A DNA stretch of 36,187 bases from Bacteroidia bacterium (lineage in GTDB: Bacteria; Bacteroidota; Bacteroidia; NS11-12g; UBA9320), in the NCBI GenBank assembly GCA_017640445.1, contig JAEPQQ010000014.1:1-36187 (forward strand). Direction: 5' to 3'. How positions within the stretch are numbered: position 1 is the first letter of the stretch; every line of letters begins with the position of its first letter. The notes below the pieces were generated by a model. It was not told the DNA's origin. It saw only the letters and a list, made by a program, of their open reading frames with translations, and ran no database searches. Made by a program: the position numbers and the translations under genes. Shown one piece after another: positions 1 to 8,023 of this stretch.

Positions 1-1
1 C

Positions 2-433
2 TCCAATGGTGTTCCGGAGGTTGCCGAAACCAAGTGGGCTGGTCCTGCGAAAGAGATCAAATACGGATATGCCTTCTTTCCGCCATTAAAAGGTGTAATC
101 ACGGATACGTTCAGTGTTCGAAACAAGCATACAGCGGTAGATGTTGTGGCGTATTCCAACGCCGCTGTCAAGTCTACACTCGACGGAACTGTTATTTTGA
201 GTTCCTGGACACCTGAAACGGGTCACGTAATGGTTGTTCAACATGCCGATAACCTCATTTCTGTATATAAGCACAACTCGGTTTTGTTAAAGGAGCAAGG
301 AGCTCATGTTAGTGCCGGAGAGGTAATCGCATTGGTTGGGAACTCAGGTGAACTGACTTCAGGGCCACATTTGCATTTTGAGCTTTGGCAGAACGGGAGA
401 GCGGTGAATCCTGAGGATTACATCAAGTTTTAA
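2..433 (+). CDS. M23 (LytM-type) metallopeptidase, 3' part
   Basis: The frame is open from the left edge, so the N-terminus lies outside the window. The visible 143 residues form a whole LytM/M23 domain. The zinc ligands are intact: an HxxxD motif (HTAVD, near nt 128-142) and the C-terminal HLHFE motif near nt 370-384. Such enzymes are zinc endopeptidases that cut peptidoglycan cross-bridges in the periplasm. An internal GTG at 146 is a false start, because homology continues upstream of it. The next gene is a bactofilin 24 bp downstream. M23 peptidase-bactofilin pairs are known in other bacteria as cell-shape modules in which the cytoskeletal polymer positions the peptidase, so the same role is inferred here. 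The domain call is strong; the coupling is inference. Confidence 0.9.
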   Translation, partial: SNGVPEVAETKWAGPAKEIKYGYAFFPPLKGVITDTFSVRNKHTAVDVVAYSNAAVKSTLDGTVILSSWTPETGHVMVVQHADNLISVYKHNSVLLKEQGAHVSAGEVIALVGNSGELTSGPHLHFELWQNGRAVNPEDYIKF

Positions 434-445
434 CAAAATATCACT

Positions 446-453
446 AATATTTG
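446..453 (+). promoter_or_regulatory. possible -7 box before the bactofilin gene
   Basis: AATATTTG followed by CACT and then ATG resembles the Bacteroidota -7 element TAnnTTTG with one mismatch. No convincing TTG -33 element is at the right distance. If active, the transcript would have almost no leader. Confidence 0.3.
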
Positions 454-457
454 CACT

Positions 458-862
458 ATGTTGTCGAAGAAAAAAGAAAACAGCCCAGCGCCAAACGGTT
501 CTATCAACGTAATTGGTTCGGATACCACCATTGAAGGCGATATCGTTTCTCAGGGTGATGTTCGAATTGATGGAACCTTAATCGGCTCAATCAAAACGTC
601 GTCTAAATTGGTACTTGGTGTTTCGGGTAAGATTGAAGGCAATATTGTGGCAAAGTCGGCCGACATAAGTGGTAAGGTGCAAGGTAATGCAGAAGTATCG
701 GAGATTTTATACTTGAAAAGTACATCCCGAATCTTTGGCGATATTTTAACCGACAAGTTGGTGGTTGAGTCGGGCGGAGAGTTCAACGGCAAGTGCCAGA
801 TGGGAAAAACCGCGATTCCAATCGATTCTTTAAATAAAGGCAAAGAAGCCGTTGGCGGGTAA
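458..862 (+). CDS. bactofilin (polymer-forming cytoskeletal protein)
   Basis: This 134-residue protein has the bactofilin (DUF583) pattern: a short polar, disordered N-terminus of about 17 residues, then a right-handed beta-helix core with repeating hydrophobic-glycine rungs (for example GDIVSQGDVRIDGTLIGSI), then a polar tail. Bactofilins polymerise without nucleotide into membrane-associated filaments that organise cell-wall enzymes. The preceding M23 peptidase gene supports a wall-shaping role. The ATG at 458 gives the expected length. The last 11 bases overlap the start of the next gene, which suggests translational coupling to an AtpZ-like protein and links the module to the ATP synthase cluster. 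Confidence 0.9.
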   Translation: MLSKKKENSPAPNGSINVIGSDTTIEGDIVSQGDVRIDGTLIGSIKTSSKLVLGVSGKIEGNIVAKSADISGKVQGNAEVSEILYLKSTSRIFGDILTDKLVVESGGEFNGKCQMGKTAIPIDSLNKGKEAVGG

Positions 863-1064
863 AAACGACTTAGGAAAGGGCTACCTCAAATATTCGGGGT
901 TGGCTGTTCAATTCATTGCAACTATTCTAATTTTAGTCTATGCCGGAGATTGGCTCGATCATCGTTCAGGTAATGAGACTCCCTGGTTTACCCTTTTGGG
1001 GGCTGTTCTGGGAGTAGTTGGGTCTATGGTTTACCTAATTGTTCGTATAGGCAGAAAAAAGTAG
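852..1064 (+). CDS. AtpZ/AtpI-family small membrane protein, TTG start
   Basis: This 70-residue protein has two predicted membrane helices (about residues 14-32 and 44-63) separated by a short loop containing DWLDHRSGNETPW, and a basic end (RIGRKK). That is the layout of AtpZ/AtpI-family proteins encoded just upstream of atp operons and implicated in c-ring assembly or divalent-cation transport. The only common start codon after the in-frame stop at 831-833 is TTG at 852, inside the bactofilin gene, with AAGG about 11 bases upstream. The family call rests on hydropathy, size and position before atpB. The overlap suggests coupling to bactofilin translation. Confidence 0.75.
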   Translation: MAGKNDLGKGYLKYSGLAVQFIATILILVYAGDWLDHRSGNETPWFTLLGAVLGVVGSMVYLIVRIGRKK

Positions 1065-1083
1065 TAAATAATCAGTGCGGGGC

Positions 1084-1114
1084 TTGCCTGTCGTGTGCAA
1101 TAAGGCCACCTTTG
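1084..1114 (+). promoter_or_regulatory. Bacteroidota-type promoter for the atp operon
   Basis: TTG at 1084-1086 is followed after 20 bases by CACCTTTG at 1107-1114. This matches the phylum consensus (TTG, 17-23 bases, TAnnTTTG) with one mismatch. Transcription should start near 1120, so the TTG at 1112 cannot be the next gene's start and GTG at 1133 is favoured. Confidence 0.6.
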
Positions 1115-1132
1115 CAGTCAAATTATAGAAGG

Positions 1133-1504
1133 GTGAAGAAGTTTCTCATTCAACTCAGTATACTGGCCGTAATAGCGGTAGGTATAATAATAGGAGTTCA
1201 CACTGCTATGTCGAAAGCAGTTTCCCCGTGGTGCTGGATTGCGTTAGCCTTTTTTTTCATGCTGAATTTATTGGTTCGTTTCCTGGCAGAAACCAGTCTT
1301 AAGGGAAGCCAGAAATCGTTCGTTACGTTTGTGTATGGAAGCACGGGTTTGCGATTTCTTTTCAGTATTTTTTTTATAGCTATTTATTTGATTATCAACG
1401 ACGTAATGGATAAGATGGTAGTGGGTACATTCTTATTTTTATATTTATTATTCACATCGTTTGAATTATATCATTTAGTGGCTAAATTGCGCACCGAAAA
1501 ATAA
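1133..1504 (+). CDS. small polytopic membrane protein at the head of the atp operon
   Basis: A protein of about 123 residues with four predicted membrane helices, a basic N-terminus and a short charged C-terminus (KLRTEK). I do not recognise a specific family. Its position directly before atpB, 10 bp apart, and its four-helix layout resemble the poorly conserved AtpI-like proteins at the head of many atp operons. An upstream TTG at 1112 lies inside the predicted -7 box of the operon promoter, so GTG at 1133 is the likelier start. It is probably cotranscribed with atpB-G. An ATP synthase assembly role is inferred from position only. Confidence 0.65.
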   Translation: MKKFLIQLSILAVIAVGIIIGVHTAMSKAVSPWCWIALAFFFMLNLLVRFLAETSLKGSQKSFVTFVYGSTGLRFLFSIFFIAIYLIINDVMDKMVVGTFLFLYLLFTSFELYHLVAKLRTEK

Positions 1505-1508
1505 GGAG
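1503..1508 (+). promoter_or_regulatory. Shine-Dalgarno site that sets the atpB start
   Basis: AAGGAG ends six bases before ATG at 1515. This spacing favours the ATG over the in-frame TTG at 1512. Strong Shine-Dalgarno sites are uncommon in this phylum, so its presence on an ATP synthase gene is notable. Confidence 0.55.
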
Positions 1509-1514
1509 CCATTG

Positions 1515-2687
1515 ATGTTTCAAATCACTGATAATAAGCGACTTACAAAAGTGTCTGGATTAAGAAAAATCATCGTTTCTGCATTAGTTTTGACTTTTGC
1601 AGCAGTTCAAGGCCTGGCCAACCATGATGACGAGCATGCAAAATCGCATGACGAGCATCAGGAAGAAGAATTCAAGGCCGGTGAAATGATTATGCATCAC
1701 ATTGCCGATGCGCATCAGATTCATTTTTTAACGCTTGGGCACAATACCCCTGAGGAGAAGCACGTTGCCATCAATCTGCCGGTTATTCTTTTGGGTGAAA
1801 ACGGTCTTGAGGTTTTTGGTTCTGGTCATTTCTATCATCACGAAAAACATTTAGATCAGGGGCACGGTTATGAGCACGGCAACTATATTATGGTGGATGA
1901 GGTTATCTACACCAAAAATGCCGAGGGTGAATTGACCTATGGTGAAAATGGTGAGATCTTAAACGATAAACCTCTTGATTTCTCCATCACAAAAACGGTG
2001 GTTGGGCTTCTACTTACTACAATCATTATTCTGTTGGTTCTGATCTCAGTGGGGCGGGCTTACAAGAAGAAAGGATACAAGGCAGCACCGTCGGGCATTC
2101 AGTCGCTGATGGAGCCGTTGATTGTGTTTGTTGAAGAGCAAATTATTGTACCTTCAGTTGGAAGCAGAGAGAAGGCGGCGAAGTTTACTCCGTTCCTTCT
2201 TACGGTTTTCTTCTTTATTTGGATTGCCAACCTTCTGGGGTTGATGAGTTTTATTGGAGGTTACAACGTAATGGGGTCTATCAGTGTTACACTGGTTTTG
2301 GCCTTCTTTGTTTTTGTGATCACCAACATCAACGGAAACAAACATTACTGGAAACACATTTTTTGGCCAGACGGTGTGCCGTTGCCAATTAAGTTTATTT
2401 TGGTGCCGATTGAAGCGGTACAGATTATTTTGAAGCCATTGGTATTGATGATTCGTTTGACTGCGAACATCACAGCCGGTCACATTATCATACTTGCATT
2501 CACCGCATTGATCTTCATTTTTGGTCAGGGCAACCCAGCTGTAGGGTATGGTGTTGGAATCGGGTCTACCTTGTTTATGGTGTTTATGTTTTTTATTGAG
2601 TTGTTGGTTGCGTTCTTACAGGCATATGTATTTACGTTACTGTCGTCGTTGTATTTTGGTTCGGCGGTAGAAGAAGCGCACCACTAG
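1515..2687 (+). CDS. atpB: F1Fo ATP synthase subunit a
   Basis: Subunit a of the Fo proton channel, about 390 residues. The C-terminal 230 residues carry the usual membrane helices. The essential channel arginine is in MIRLTANITAGH (Arg314 from this start, nt 2454-2456). The N-terminal region is unusual compared with E. coli. A probable signal sequence (residues 15-36) is followed by about 120 residues extremely rich in His, Asp and Glu, predicted to be periplasmic, and the first channel helix begins near residue 160. Long N-terminal extensions are common on Bacteroidota subunit a. The histidines could bind metal or buffer protons near the channel entrance, which is inference. It starts the atpBEFHAG run. 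Confidence 0.97.
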   Translation: MFQITDNKRLTKVSGLRKIIVSALVLTFAAVQGLANHDDEHAKSHDEHQEEEFKAGEMIMHHIADAHQIHFLTLGHNTPEEKHVAINLPVILLGENGLEVFGSGHFYHHEKHLDQGHGYEHGNYIMVDEVIYTKNAEGELTYGENGEILNDKPLDFSITKTVVGLLLTTIIILLVLISVGRAYKKKGYKAAPSGIQSLMEPLIVFVEEQIIVPSVGSREKAAKFTPFLLTVFFFIWIANLLGLMSFIGGYNVMGSISVTLVLAFFVFVITNINGNKHYWKHIFWPDGVPLPIKFILVPIEAVQIILKPLVLMIRLTANITAGHIIILAFTALIFIFGQGNPAVGYGVGIGSTLFMVFMFFIELLVAFLQAYVFTLLSSLYFGSAVEEAHH

Positions 2688-2728
2688 TAGTATTGTAAAT
2701 TTTTATTTAAAACAGTATAAATTTTTAG

Positions 2729-2977
<249 letters not shown>

Positions 2978-2992
2978 TAAGAAAATTCAATA

Positions 2993-3022
2993 CTTCGGGG
3001 TCGGCAAAGCCTGATCCCGAAG
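2993..3022 (+). terminator. intra-operon hairpin between atpE and atpF (attenuator or mRNA stabiliser)
   Basis: CTTCGGGGTCGG (2993-3004) pairs with CTGATCCCGAAG (3011-3022) over 12 base pairs including two G-U pairs, with a six-base loop. ATTTTTCTT follows. It resembles a leaky intrinsic terminator, or an element protecting the 3' end of atpE mRNA. Either could give more subunit c than the downstream subunits. Confidence 0.6.
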
Positions 3023-3062
3023 ATTTTTCTTATTCAAATTTTAAACTTTAACGTTACAGTTT

Positions 3063-3566
3063 ATGATTCTTTTAAATTTATTAGCCGCGCCAGTAGGACT
3101 TATCTTTTGGACGTCGTTGGCTTTTATAATCGTTCTGGTATTGTTGAAGCGATTGGCATGGAAGCCAATCCTGAAGACATTGCGTGAGCGAAACGAGTTT
3201 ATTGATAAATCGCTTAAGTCGGCTGAGGAAGCTAAGGAGCAAATGAGTCAGTTGAAGGCTGATAACGAGAAGTTATTGGCAGAGGCTCGTGTTGAACGTG
3301 AGAAGATGTTGAAGGAAGCACGTGATACCAAAGAGAACATTATCTCAGAAGCTAAGAAAACGGCTGCTGCAGAAGGTGAACGACTGGTAAGCAACGCTCG
3401 TGCGGAAATCGAAAAGGAGAAAGCCAAGGCGATGTCTGACATCAAGTCACAAGTTGCCGCTTTATCGATCGAAATTGCTGAAAAAGTACTTCGGTCTGAA
3501 TTGTCGAACAAAGACAAACAAGCGGAAATTGTTGAAGAACATTTAAAGCAATCACAATTATCATAA
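3063..3566 (+). CDS. atpF: F1Fo ATP synthase subunit b
   Basis: A 167-residue peripheral-stalk subunit with one N-terminal membrane helix (about residues 8-28) followed by a long charged coiled coil rich in Lys, Glu and Ala. It joins Fo subunit a to the delta/alpha cap of F1. The ATG at 3063 places the membrane anchor correctly. It ends one base before atpH. It is separated from atpE by 85 bases containing the hairpin at 2993-3022. Confidence 0.95.
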   Translation: MILLNLLAAPVGLIFWTSLAFIIVLVLLKRLAWKPILKTLRERNEFIDKSLKSAEEAKEQMSQLKADNEKLLAEARVEREKMLKEARDTKENIISEAKKTAAAEGERLVSNARAEIEKEKAKAMSDIKSQVAALSIEIAEKVLRSELSNKDKQAEIVEEHLKQSQLS

Positions 3567-3567
3567 C

Positions 3568-4104
3568 ATGTCAGGCAGAGTAGCATCCCGATACGCGAAA
3601 TCACTTTTAGATTTAGCACAGGCACAGTCGGTAGACGGCAAGGTGTATGACGATATGGTGGCCTTTGGTCAACTAACGTCAGAGAGTGCTGATCTGCGCA
3701 ACTTGTTAAACAATCCGGTTGTAAGCGGAGATGACAAGTTAAAAGTGCTGGATAAGGTATTTGCTGAGGCACACGACCTCACAAAAGGCCTGGTACGACT
3801 TGTGGTTGGTAAAAAGAGAGAATCGGAACTTGCAAGTATTGCAGGTGTTTTTATTCAGAAATACGACGAACTGAAAGGAGTAACTAAGGTAACTGTTACC
3901 TCTGCTATTCCGTTAGACGGTAAGTCGTTAGACGATGTAAAACGATATCTTACAGGTGTGGTTAAGCAAGACGATATTCAAGTGGAAAACATTGTTGACT
4001 CTTCCGTTATTGGAGGCATGGTGATTCGCTTTGATGACAAGTTGCTTGACATGAGCATCGCAAAAGAATTAAAAGAAATTAGAAAGCAATTAATTTATAA
4101 TTAA
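3568..4104 (+). CDS. atpH: F1Fo ATP synthase subunit delta
   Basis: A 178-residue OSCP/delta subunit that caps the alpha-beta hexamer and joins it to the b stalk. The N-terminus (SGRVASRYAKSLLDLAQ) is the six-helix domain opening. The C-terminal end (SSVIGGMVIRFDDKLLDMSI) is the signature region of the family. Spacing is one base after atpF and six bases before atpA, as in a tight operon. Length is normal. Confidence 0.95.
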   Translation: MSGRVASRYAKSLLDLAQAQSVDGKVYDDMVAFGQLTSESADLRNLLNNPVVSGDDKLKVLDKVFAEAHDLTKGLVRLVVGKKRESELASIAGVFIQKYDELKGVTKVTVTSAIPLDGKSLDDVKRYLTGVVKQDDIQVENIVDSSVIGGMVIRFDDKLLDMSIAKELKEIRKQLIYN

Positions 4105-4110
4105 TAGGTT

Positions 4111-5688
4111 ATGGCTCAGATCAGACCAGATGAGGTTTCATCAATAATCAGAGAACAATTATCAAATGTTCAAACAGCTGCCCAACTTGAAGAAATTGGC
4201 ACTGTATTGCAAGTGGGTGATGGTATTGCCCGGATTCACGGTTTAACAAATGTTAAGTCAGGTGAGCTAATTGAATTTGAAAACGGTACAAACGCCATTG
4301 TACTTAACCTCGAAGAGGATAATGTGGGTGCGGTATTGTTGGGATCTTCTGCCGAGATTAAAGAAGGCGACACGGTAAAACGAACAAACCGAATCGCTTC
4401 GATCAAAGTAGGTGAAGGTATGCTAGGTCGTGTTGTAGATACATTAGGTACGCCAATCGACGGTAAAGGTGACATCCAGGGAGATGTTTATGAAATGCCG
4501 TTGGAGCGAAAAGCACCAGGTGTAATTTACCGGGAGCCTGTAACCGAACCATTGCAAACGGGTCTAAAGGCAATTGATGCCATGATTCCAATCGGTAGAG
4601 GTCAGCGTGAGTTGATTATCGGCGACCGTCAAACTGGAAAGACCGCCGTTGCGATTGATACCATCATCAACCAAAAAGAATTTTACGATAGAGGCGAGCC
4701 TGTTTACTGTATCTATGTAGCATGTGGCCAAAAAGCTTCTACCGTTAAGCAAGTGGTAAAAGCACTTGAGGAAAAAGGAGCAATGGCTTACACAGTAGTT
4801 GTATCTGCCAGCGCATCTGATCCGGCACCAATGCAGTTCTACGCGCCAATGGCGGGTGCTGCAATTGGAGAGTACTTCCGTGATACAGGCCGTCCGGCTT
4901 TGATCATCTACGATGATTTGTCAAAGCAGGCAGTTGCCTACCGTGAGGTATCTCTTTTGTTGAAACGTCCTCCAGGTCGTGAAGCATACCCAGGTGATGT
5001 ATTCTACTTGCACTCAAGATTGTTGGAACGTGCCGCTAAGGTGAACAGTTCTGATGAAATTGCTGCTCAAATGAATGATCTTCCGGAAACCCTTAAACCA
5101 ATGGTTAAAGGTGGAGGATCGCTTACAGCACTTCCTATTATTGAAACACAAGCGGGTGACGTATCTGCCTATATCCCAACCAACGTAATTTCGATTACAG
5201 ATGGTCAGATCTTCCTGGAAAGTGATTTGTTTAACTCAGGTGTACGTCCTGCAATTAACGTAGGTATCTCGGTATCGCGTGTAGGAGGTTCGGCTCAGAT
5301 TAAGTCAATGAAAAAGACTTCAGGAACATTGAAACTTGATCAGGCTCAGTACCGTGAGCTTGAGGCCTTTGCTAAGTTCGGTTCGGATTTGGATGCTGCA
5401 ACAAAAGCAGTATTGGATAAAGGTTCGCGAAACGTGGAAATCCTTAAGCAAGGACAGTATTCTCCTCTAAGCGTAGGACAACAAGTTGCTATTATCTATC
5501 TGGGTACCAAAGGTCTTTTGAAAGACGTAGCGGTAGACAAGGTAAGAGCATTTGAAGCAGAATACCTCGAAACACTTGCTCAGAAGAGCCCTGAAACCAT
5601 CGAGCAACTAAGCAAGGGTAAGCTTAGCGATGAAATTACAGGTACATTGGAATCAATTGGTGCTGAAGTAGCAAAGAACTTCGGCTAG
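4111..5688 (+). CDS. atpA: F1Fo ATP synthase subunit alpha
   Basis: A 525-residue non-catalytic nucleotide-binding subunit. The N-terminal beta-barrel (about 25-95) is followed by the nucleotide-binding domain with Walker A GDRQTGKT at residues 171-178 and Walker B around [11 protein letters not shown]. The [14 protein letters not shown] segment contains the arginine that reaches into the catalytic site of beta. Its partner atpD is not in this operon but on the opposite strand near 30 kb. Length and motifs are ordinary. Confidence 0.98.
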   Translation: MAQIRPDEVSSIIREQLSNVQTAAQLEEIGTVLQVGDGIARIHGLTNVKSGELIEFENGTNAIVLNLEEDNVGAVLLGSSAEIKEGDTVKRTNRIASIKVGEGMLGRVVDTLGTPIDGKGDIQGDVYEMPLERKAPGVIYREPVTEPLQTGLKAIDAMIPIGRGQRELIIGDRQTGKTAVAIDTIINQKEFYDRGEPVYCIYVACGQKASTVKQVVKALEEKGAMAYTVVVSASASDPAPMQFYAPMAGAAIGEYFRDTGRPALIIYDDLSKQAVAYREVSLLLKRPPGREAYPGDVFYLHSRLLERAAKVNSSDEIAAQMNDLPETLKPMVKGGGSLTALPIIETQAGDVSAYIPTNVISITDGQIFLESDLFNSGVRPAINVGISVSRVGGSAQIKSMKKTSGTLKLDQAQYRELEAFAKFGSDLDAATKAVLDKGSRNVEILKQGQYSPLSVGQQVAIIYLGTKGLLKDVAVDKVRAFEAEYLETLAQKSPETIEQLSKGKLSDEITGTLESIGAEVAKNFG

Positions 5689-5709
5689 GAACGATAAAAG
5701 AACAGCATT

Positions 5710-6597
5710 ATGCCTAACTTAAAAGAGGTAAGATCACGAATTAGTTCAACACAATCGACGCAACAAATTACCAAGGCCATGAAGTTGGTTTCGGCTACTA
5801 AGTTGCGAAAAGCGCAAGGTGCTATCACCAAAATGCGCCCATACGCAGAAAAGTTGAATGAAATCCTGGTTAACCTTGGAGATAGCGCAAAGGACGACGA
5901 CATGCTGAAAGCTTATTTCGACTACCGCGAGCCAAAGAAGGCGTTGGTAGTGGTCGTGTCGTCCGACCGTGGTTTGTGTGGAGCGTTTAACTCCAACGTA
6001 ATCAAAGCAACCAAAAAACTTATTGCCGATCGATACGAAGCCAATAACATCGAGTTTGAATTAATGTTTATTGGTAAAAAAGCGTACGATCCGTTTAAAC
6101 GCGGTGACTTCAACCTGAATACGGACCACATGGCCCACTTGTTGGATATCAACGCTGAAAATACGTTTGCAGTTGCTGAAGAGATTATTGAACGTTACAA
6201 AACCGGCGAATTCGACGAGGTTAGAGTAATCTACAACCACTTCAAGAATGCAGCCACGCAGTTGGTGAAGGTGGAGAAATTACTTCCTGTGGAAATGGAG
6301 AAGTATACCTCGAAAGAAGAAAGTAACGACCTGGCCACAGATTACATTTTTGAACCCGGTAAGGCGGAGATCCTTTACGACCTTGTACCACGGGCCATTA
6401 AAACCCAGTTGTTTAAGGCGTGTTTAGACTCGTTGGCTTCCGAACACGGTGCGCGAATGGTGGCTATGGATAAAGCTACGGAAAACGCAGGAGAATTGAT
6501 CGAGAAACTTAAGTTGAAATACAACCAGGCTCGACAAGCTGCGATTACGGGAGAGATTCTGGAAATCGTAGGTGGAGCTGCGGCGTTGGAAGCTTAA
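5710..6597 (+). CDS. atpG: F1Fo ATP synthase subunit gamma
   Basis: The 295-residue central rotor shaft. The N-terminal helix (LKEVRSRISSTQSTQQITKA) and C-terminal helix (IEKLKLKYNQARQAAITGEI) are the conserved antiparallel coiled coil, with a Rossmann-like domain between them that includes SSDRGLCGAFNSNV. It is the last gene of the run, 21 bp after atpA and followed by a strong terminator. In many bacteria atpD and atpC would follow; here they are about 22 kb away in a separate operon. Confidence 0.97.
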   Translation: MPNLKEVRSRISSTQSTQQITKAMKLVSATKLRKAQGAITKMRPYAEKLNEILVNLGDSAKDDDMLKAYFDYREPKKALVVVVSSDRGLCGAFNSNVIKATKKLIADRYEANNIEFELMFIGKKAYDPFKRGDFNLNTDHMAHLLDINAENTFAVAEEIIERYKTGEFDEVRVIYNHFKNAATQLVKVEKLLPVEMEKYTSKEESNDLATDYIFEPGKAEILYDLVPRAIKTQLFKACLDSLASEHGARMVAMDKATENAGELIEKLKLKYNQARQAAITGEILEIVGGAAALEA

Positions 6598-6617
6598 GTA
6601 AGACCAAAGAAAATAGT

Positions 6618-6649
6618 AAAGCCCGGACCTTTTGGTCCGGGCTTTTTTT
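6618..6649 (+). terminator. intrinsic terminator of the atpB-G operon
   Basis: GCCCGGACC, a TTTT loop and GGTCCGGGC form a perfect 9-bp GC-rich stem, preceded by AAA and followed by seven T. It could also serve the converging doxX gene weakly. Confidence 0.92.
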
Positions 6650-6670
6650 GTGCCCAGCATGTCTGTTTAA

Positions 6671-7036
6671 CTAGTTTCTTGGATACAGTTTACGGTCGTA
6701 GATGTACGAAACAATAATGCCGATGAAGACCATCGCCGGTCCGGCGTACTCACCATCCCCCGCATTGAGGTGTGCCATATTAGCAAACAAAAGGTTAAAA
6801 AAGAGACCAGCGTAGGCCCACTCTTTTAGAAATTTGGACTTGTTTGACCAGATGGTCACAATGGCAAGAAATTTGGCAATACCCACAGGATAAATTAAAA
6901 AGGTAGGGAACCCAAGTGCTGTGTACATGTCTTTAACCATGTCATGCTGAAAGATGTACATACCAACACCCATTAGAATCAGGGCCGAAAACAGGCTGGT
7001 AACAACTCGATAAATGATAAGATCTCGTTTGTTCAT
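6671..7036 (-). CDS. DoxX-like family membrane protein
   Basis: A 121-residue protein with four predicted membrane helices. It carries the typical DoxX-like signatures LGFPTFLIYP, GIAKFLAI and LKEWAYAGLFFNLLFA. The biochemical role of these small proteins is poorly defined; relatives are tied to redox or thiol stress. The marR gene lies 64 bp upstream on the same strand. The intergenic region contains a candidate MarR operator (7060-7078), so its expression is probably under that repressor. Family call is good; function is unknown. Confidence 0.85.
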   Translation of the reverse strand: MNKRDLIIYRVVTSLFSALILMGVGMYIFQHDMVKDMYTALGFPTFLIYPVGIAKFLAIVTIWSNKSKFLKEWAYAGLFFNLLFANMAHLNAGDGEYAGPAMVFIGIIVSYIYDRKLYPRN

Positions 7037-7059
7037 AGTATTAAAATATTAATGTTTTA

Positions 7060-7078
7060 CATGTTTTTATTTTCCATG
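7060..7078. promoter_or_regulatory. candidate MarR operator before doxX
   Basis: On the minus strand this reads CATGGAAAATAAAAACATG. It differs at only two of 19 positions from the palindromic site upstream of marR at 7581-7599. A near-identical site in front of each gene of the pair is what a MarR autoregulator and its target would show. Binding is inferred. Confidence 0.6.
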
Positions 7079-7100
7079 GAGAATATTTAGGTAAATTTTT

Positions 7101-7550
7101 TTATTCCCGGATTCGGTCGAGGAGGTTGCTGAAATGTTTTGCCTCCTCTTCACTGATGCGCTCAAGGAAATTGAGGTTATTAAATGCCTCGTCGTTGTCT
7201 ATTTTCTCCAGCAACGACATGCCTTCCTTCGAAACCGATATATACACCACACGCCGATCTTGGTCTGAACGCTGACGTGCAATCAGTTTTTTGGCAAGCA
7301 GCTTATCGGTCAACCGGGTGAGGTTAGGCGCCTTGTCAATCATTAATGTCTTTACATTGTTCATAGTTACGGCCTTTCCAGCACCGCGCAGTATGCGTAA
7401 TATGTTAAGTTGAGGAATAGACAGATCGTAAGGTCTTAGGATGTCTGTAAACATATTCTGAAAATGGTTCGACGTGAAAAACAGATTGGTAATGAACCGC
7501 TGTCGGTTATTAGCAAACCTGGTCTTTACTTCTTGATCAATTGTTCCCAT
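7101..7550 (-). CDS. MarR-family transcriptional regulator
   Basis: About 149 residues from the ATG at 7550 (MGTIDQEV); an extra seven codons upstream run into the promoter box and were dropped. The winged-helix core is clear: LSIPQLNILRILRGAGKAVT, then a recognition-helix region containing DKAPNLTRLTDKLLAKKLI, then the wing RQRSDQDRRVVYISVSKEG. MarR proteins are dimeric repressors released by small ligands or oxidation; there is no obvious redox cysteine in the DNA-binding core. It sits upstream of doxX on the same strand. A 19-base palindrome upstream of it probably serves autorepression. Confidence 0.9.
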   Translation of the reverse strand: MGTIDQEVKTRFANNRQRFITNLFFTSNHFQNMFTDILRPYDLSIPQLNILRILRGAGKAVTMNNVKTLMIDKAPNLTRLTDKLLAKKLIARQRSDQDRRVVYISVSKEGMSLLEKIDNDEAFNNLNFLERISEEEAKHFSNLLDRIRE

Positions 7551-7557
7551 TTCGAGG

Positions 7558-7565
7558 CAAAAATA
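7558..7565 (-). promoter_or_regulatory. -7 box of the marR promoter
   Basis: On the minus strand this reads TATTTTTG, a full match to TAnnTTTG, ending seven bases before the ATG. The candidate operator at 7581-7599 lies over the expected -33 region, a suitable place for repression. Confidence 0.6.
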
Positions 7566-7580
7566 AAACAAAATACTTTA

Positions 7581-7599
7581 CATGGAAAATAAATCCATG
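7581..7599. promoter_or_regulatory. candidate MarR operator before marR
   Basis: CATGGAAAATAAATCCATG is an inverted repeat with perfect 6-bp arms (CATGGA/TCCATG) around a 7-base AT spacer. That size suits a MarR dimer. A second copy (17 of 19 bases identical) precedes doxX. Confidence 0.65.
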
Positions 7600-7678
7600 A
7601 AAAGGTTGTGTTGTCGATCCGAAGGCATCCAACAATCTTGGAATTTACGGTTTGCTAAAGTACTTTCGACTTGATACT

Positions 7679-7990
7679 ATGCGTTGGTTTAAACGAAGCA
7701 AAGCGGTAATTGTAACCGATTATCTTATACAATTGTATAAAAGGGTAGGAGGAGACGTGGATCATTTACAGCGAATCGGAAGTCGTAAGGAAAAGAGGGC
7801 AGAAGTTCAAACCGCCATTGTTGAAATGGAAGAACTGGCTGCGGAGCTTCAACTGGTTCGCAGCGGGAAAGTTTCGGAGGAATATGCTAAACGAATAGAG
7901 AAGAAACTTCGAGACATGTGTCCGGACGAACAAATAGCGGAGGAAATGAGGCAGTTAAGTCCTTTCTGGACACGATCAGGAGAGTCTTAA
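7679..7990 (+). CDS. hypothetical small charged protein
   Basis: About 103 residues from ATG at 7679; an upstream TTG at 7652 would add nine residues and cannot be excluded. It is not recognised. It has a basic N-terminus (RWFKRSK), then largely helical, highly charged sequence with heptad-like spacing (about residues 35-90), suggesting a short coiled coil. It has no signal peptide or membrane segment, so it is probably cytoplasmic. It stands alone between the divergent marR gene and the lipoprotein gene at 8024. Codon use looks like its neighbours. Confidence 0.6.
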   Translation: MRWFKRSKAVIVTDYLIQLYKRVGGDVDHLQRIGSRKEKRAEVQTAIVEMEELAAELQLVRSGKVSEEYAKRIEKKLRDMCPDEQIAEEMRQLSPFWTRSGES

Positions 7991-8023
7991 CATTAGTAAG
8001 AGGTCACCAAAAACAAGTACAAC

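Noticed and set aside
3248..3772. 174-codon minus-strand open frame across atpF/atpH
   Set aside because: It is antisense to two certain ATP synthase genes and of low-complexity composition, so it is a shadow frame.
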